Below are positions 61,018 through 64,000 of a DNA stretch of 64,000 nucleotides, one piece after another. The position numbers and the translations under genes were made by a program. The stretch covers positions 3,100,001 to 3,164,000 of the forward strand of contig NZ_UHIL01000001.1 in the NCBI RefSeq assembly GCF_900460535.1. Direction: 5' to 3'. Each line of letters opens with the position of its first letter. Within the stretch, counting starts at the first letter, position 1. The notes beneath the pieces are model-generated. The model was given only the letters and a program-made list of their open reading frames with translations, was not told where the DNA came from and ran no database searches. The stretch is from Vibrio parahaemolyticus. Its GTDB lineage: Bacteria > Pseudomonadota > Gammaproteobacteria > Enterobacterales > Vibrionaceae.

Positions 61018-62193
61018 TTAATTCTCAAATGATTTGGCAAGTATACGGGCGGGCAGTTTTTCAATATCTGCTAATTTGGCTTTGGTGGATTGCTCTAGAG
61101 CGTCTATTTCTGTCATAGCCGATTGAATACGAGCAACTAACTTTAGCTGTTCAGCTTTTGTTGGAGCGGGCACTTCAAGTGCATTCAGAAGCGTACCATT
61201 AAGCGCTGATTGACTTCCTCCACGATCAGATGATAAATCTCGTAAATCTTGATAAGAAGATTTCATCCATAGATATAAAAACTCAGGCTCCCAAGTGTCG
61301 TTTGGCATTACAGCGAAACAGTTTTGGTTTGTCGTAGCTGGAATTTCTAAAATCGCGGATTGCCCGCGAGTCTTTCCTTGACCAATCATTGCAATCAGCA
61401 CGCTCTTAGGCGGAAGTAATTTTACCGAACACTCAGCAAGAGCTAAATTAGAAATAGCTTCTTTAGTCGATGTTATAGGCGTAAAAGCGACTTCACCTGT
61501 TTTTACCCAAGCAATTTCCGCCGGTTCCCAATATTGTTTATTACCACGTGATGGTGTTGATCCGCTGGTAGTTGGAGCGTTGTCTCCCAAACGTTTTTTC
61601 GGAACGGAATCAAGTTCAGCAAAGAACGCTTTTAGCATACGAGCGCGTAACAGGTGAACATCACTCAACTGCACCTGTGCCGCGTGCCGGGCAGTTTCCA
61701 CTTCTGCTAGTTGCGCTTTTAGGCCAGTTGCGATTTTTCGTTGTTGCTCGATTGAGAATTTTGGTATTTCGATATTTTCAATGAAACCTGAAATTATACT
61801 ATTGACAGTAGGTCCTATTTTTACCCCATGTCTAAGTACATAATCTTGTTTCGCTAATAAAAATAACGCGACATACTCTGGATCAAACTCTTCGTTCGGG
61901 ACAATGGCTTTAATATCCTGATTGAAAGCGGAAGGTTGTCGCACTATTCCTATGGGTAAAGTACGAGAAAGCATGCGTCCGACAAGCAATATTGTACCAG
62001 GATTTATTAATCGAGTTGCCGATTCATTAATAGCAGTCTCACTGATATGATCTTGGGACGAAGTTAGATTAAAAGACTTAATATCCTTTGGCGAAAACCA
62101 AGGGATTGTTCCCTTCCAGTATTCATTTTTGCTCTTAGAGGGAGTGCCACCACTAAAAAATGAGCAGCATTCTGATAGCTTTAAGGTTCTCAT
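61018..62193 (-). CDS. hsdS: Type I restriction-modification specificity subunit HsdS
   Basis: Sets the bipartite DNA target. The 391-residue chain has two target-recognition domains (about 1-150 and 200-340; both begin with the GGTPSKSKNEYWKGTIPW / SGSTPSRGNKQYW-type motif). Each is followed by a conserved helical spacer (QQRKIATGLKAQLAEVETARH; LVARIQSAMTEIDALEQST). It is complete and in frame. It overlaps the hsdR stop by 4 bp (ATGA) and precedes hsdM. The target sequence cannot be read from this. Confidence 0.94.
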   Translation of the reverse strand: MRTLKLSECCSFFSGGTPSKSKNEYWKGTIPWFSPKDIKSFNLTSSQDHISETAINESATRLINPGTILLVGRMLSRTLPIGIVRQPSAFNQDIKAIVPNEEFDPEYVALFLLAKQDYVLRHGVKIGPTVNSIISGFIENIEIPKFSIEQQRKIATGLKAQLAEVETARHAAQVQLSDVHLLRARMLKAFFAELDSVPKKRLGDNAPTTSGSTPSRGNKQYWEPAEIAWVKTGEVAFTPITSTKEAISNLALAECSVKLLPPKSVLIAMIGQGKTRGQSAILEIPATTNQNCFAVMPNDTWEPEFLYLWMKSSYQDLRDLSSDRGGSQSALNGTLLNALEVPAPTKAEQLKLVARIQSAMTEIDALEQSTKAKLADIEKLPARILAKSFEN

Positions 62194-64000
62194 ACTCCAA
62201 ACAACCTCGTCTTAGCCTCATGTATCACCTGTACTGGAGTTCCTAAACCGCGTAACGTATTTAAACCTCCAGCTAATTTAATCTCAGGCACTTCCCATAA
62301 ACTTGGACTTTCTAGTGCATCGGTACCACCTTGGGAAAATTGGTGTCCAAGGCCTTTCAGCACAATTGCAGCTTTATCATTCATATTTTCAAACCAGCTC
62401 TGATTGTCGTTTATAAATTGTTCACCGCGTTCAGGGCGTGTAAGAGCTCTGGTATGGTAGCCGTGGTGGCCAAAAAAGTCGTACAAATCAAAATCGTTCA
62501 TTTTGTCTATTTCGCGGATCACTTCCGGGCTAAAATTATCACCCAGCAGGTGATCAATTAATTGGCGGCGCTTTTGGGCTTCAATCCACAGCGCACGAAA
62601 ATCGTTTAAGTTACGTGCTTCGCTCAATACACGTTGCATTACTTCTCGGCGGTATTCATCCACCGGTATTGGAGTGTCTCGTCCATCTCTGCGGCTGAGA
62701 ATAAAACGCCCTTGCGGGTTGATAATTACACTTTTTCCGCCGATTTCTGCTACGGTAGGGCCGCTATTTCCACCGCCTCCGCCGGGAAGCTCTCCGCCAC
62801 CACTCTTGCCACCAGAGCCAGGACGGGGTGGCTTAGTAATAAAATCAGTGCCAAATAATTGGGTAACGTCGGTATAGTCGTATAGCCAGAATTTGTATTT
62901 TTGGGTTTCTTCGTGAATGCGGGTGCCGCGGCCTACCATCTGGTAAAACTTTATGGGCGATTGCAAGTAACGGAAAAACACTACTGCGTTTAGACGCTCA
63001 ATATCGACGCCTGCTTCTAACAAGTCCACGGTACAAGCAATAAATGCCCGCTCTGCGGAGCCACGCATAGGTTCAATCATGTCCGAGCCGTTGTTAGCGC
63101 CTCCCATACATTTGAACGCATAGTGGTCTTTAGGTGTTTGGCTGTGCTCTTTACACCAGCGAACGTACAAGTTGTTCATATGTTGAGCCACGCGATCCGC
63201 GTGTATTTCACGGGTGCAGAAGACTATCACTTTCTGCTCTGGCCCGCCATTTTCACACAGTAGTTTGAATAGATCTGCGCACATTTTGGGCGTGCGTAGT
63301 TCTATAAAGAGTTCATCGTCGAAGTCTTTGCCAGTGTATTCACTTTTGGCGAGATCATCTTCAGTAAGTGGTAATCCCGTTTTTATATCCTTCACGCCTG
63401 CTTTGAGTATTTCGTCCCTGGTAAAGGTGGCGTTATCAATGCTTGCTTTACGTTTGACTATTTCACAGGCCGCGAGGTAGCCATCCTCCTGAGCTTGAAT
63501 TAGCGTATATTCATAAACTGGCTCACCAAAATACTGGCGGTTATTGGCTGTGATTTCTTGGTCTTCTTGGCTGGCGTGTTTGGATTCTTCCAGTTTTCGT
63601 GGTGTCGCTGTAAGGCCTATATGAATAGCTTTAGGGTTGCGTTTAAGTACTTCCGACCAACGCCCCCATGCCGAGCGATGGCATTCGTCGATAATAATTA
63701 CACTAAAGGCATCTTCACCGTAATGCTCAGAGAGAAAGCTTGCAAAACCGTCATCGTCATCAAGCCCCAGAGTTTGATAAGTTGCAATGTGAACGCGGGC
63801 ATTTGCCGCTGCATTACCACCTTTTTCGGTTCGTACAATACGAGCATTATCTCCAAAAGCTGCTTTGAGTTTTGTGTACGCTTGCTCGCGTAATTCATCA
63901 CGGTCACACAAAAATAGCGCGGGTTTAGGCAATTGGCCTGCCTGGCTCATACGCCAAAGCAGGTTGGTGGCAATAATGGTTTTGCCTGCTCCAGTGGCTA
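62190..64000 (-). CDS. hsdR: Type I restriction endonuclease subunit HsdR, 5' end outside window
   Basis: Translocating motor and nuclease subunit. The frame stays open to the window edge. Just upstream of the first in-window Met (63950) it reads TGAGKTIIATNLLWR, the Walker A loop, so the gene starts beyond 64000 and the nuclease domain is off-window. Visible motor motifs are IIIDECHRSAWGRW (DECH box), GLTATPRK, VIFCTREIHADR and QMVGRGTRIHEE. A Gly-rich linker (GGKSGGGELPGGGGGNSG) and an EcoEI-R-type C-terminal domain follow. First gene of the R-S-M operon. Confidence 0.93.
   Translation of the reverse strand, partial: ATGAGKTIIATNLLWRMSQAGQLPKPALFLCDRDELREQAYTKLKAAFGDNARIVRTEKGGNAAANARVHIATYQTLGLDDDDGFASFLSEHYGEDAFSVIIIDECHRSAWGRWSEVLKRNPKAIHIGLTATPRKLEESKHASQEDQEITANNRQYFGEPVYEYTLIQAQEDGYLAACEIVKRKASIDNATFTRDEILKAGVKDIKTGLPLTEDDLAKSEYTGKDFDDELFIELRTPKMCADLFKLLCENGGPEQKVIVFCTREIHADRVAQHMNNLYVRWCKEHSQTPKDHYAFKCMGGANNGSDMIEPMRGSAERAFIACTVDLLEAGVDIERLNAVVFFRYLQSPIKFYQMVGRGTRIHEETQKYKFWLYDYTDVTQLFGTDFITKPPRPGSGGKSGGGELPGGGGGNSGPTVAEIGGKSVIINPQGRFILSRRDGRDTPIPVDEYRREVMQRVLSEARNLNDFRALWIEAQKRRQLIDHLLGDNFSPEVIREIDKMNDFDLYDFFGHHGYHTRALTRPERGEQFINDNQSWFENMNDKAAIVLKGLGHQFSQGGTDALESPSLWEVPEIKLAGGLNTLRGLGTPVQVIHEAKTRLFGV

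Noticed and set aside
63698..63907. Small minus frame inside hsdR
   Set aside because: It is out of frame with the conserved DECH helicase region it overlaps.

Overview
The window looks like about 64 kb of chromosome 1 of a Vibrio, most likely of the Harveyi clade (V. parahaemolyticus / V. alginolyticus type). This rests on the cpxP|cpxRA, aspA-dcuA-dsbD, actP...fumC-crbS...acs and dusB-fis neighbourhoods, a complete rRNA operon, and a chitobiose PTS operon facing a secreted chitin-oligosaccharide deacetylase. No database search was run, so the species is an inference.

Layout, left to right. (1) 1-9.5 kb: end of a surface-repeat protein gene, groES-groEL under a sigma32-type promoter, a MATE pump, pfkA, fieF, and the envelope-stress module cpxP|cpxRA, whose divergent promoter carries two CpxR boxes. 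(2) 9.5-16.7 kb: Fur-boxed sodA, trmL, fxsA, then anaerobic C4-dicarboxylate genes aspA-dcuA and dsbD. (3) 16.9-34 kb: a cluster built around acetate. It holds a NarL-type regulator (probable CrbR), nhaP2/cvrA, DUF4212 plus acetate symporter, a lipid-anchored or membrane-anchored small protein, Fur-boxed fagA-like-fumC, the SSF-fused hybrid sensor kinase CrbS, an HcaT-like MFS carrier, a CBS/DUF294 protein, a DEDDh exonuclease and acs. (4) 34.3-39.1 kb: housekeeping genes aroQ, accBC, prmA and dusB-fis, the last pair behind an rRNA-like promoter.

(5) 39.2-44.4 kb: accessory DNA. An MFS carrier and an ABC-F ATPase overlap by 4 bp and are preceded by a leader with two tandem intrinsic terminators and a possible 7-codon peptide. 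This is followed by a divergent PAS-GGDEF cyclase and a decayed IS630-type transposase. (6) 44.4-50.1 kb: an rrn operon on the minus strand (P1/P2, 16S, tRNA-Glu, 23S, 5S, tRNA-Asp). (7) 50.2-58.5 kb: an HD-GYP phosphodiesterase, a LacI-type regulator, the chbBCA-chbF-chbG operon and the divergent deacetylase gene, with a perfect LacI-type palindrome between them. Secreted deacetylation, PTS import, deacetylation (ChbG) and hydrolysis (ChbF) form one chitin-disaccharide route. (8) 58.7-64 kb: a genomic-island end. The 3' part of a tRNA-Leu gene is followed by integrase-type repeats and a type I restriction-modification operon read hsdR-hsdS-hsdM; hsdR runs off the window.

The most interesting unexplained structures are the ABC-F attenuator leader, the tRNA-Leu att junction with its repeats, and the concentration of the acetate switch together with Fur-controlled iron-sparing enzymes.
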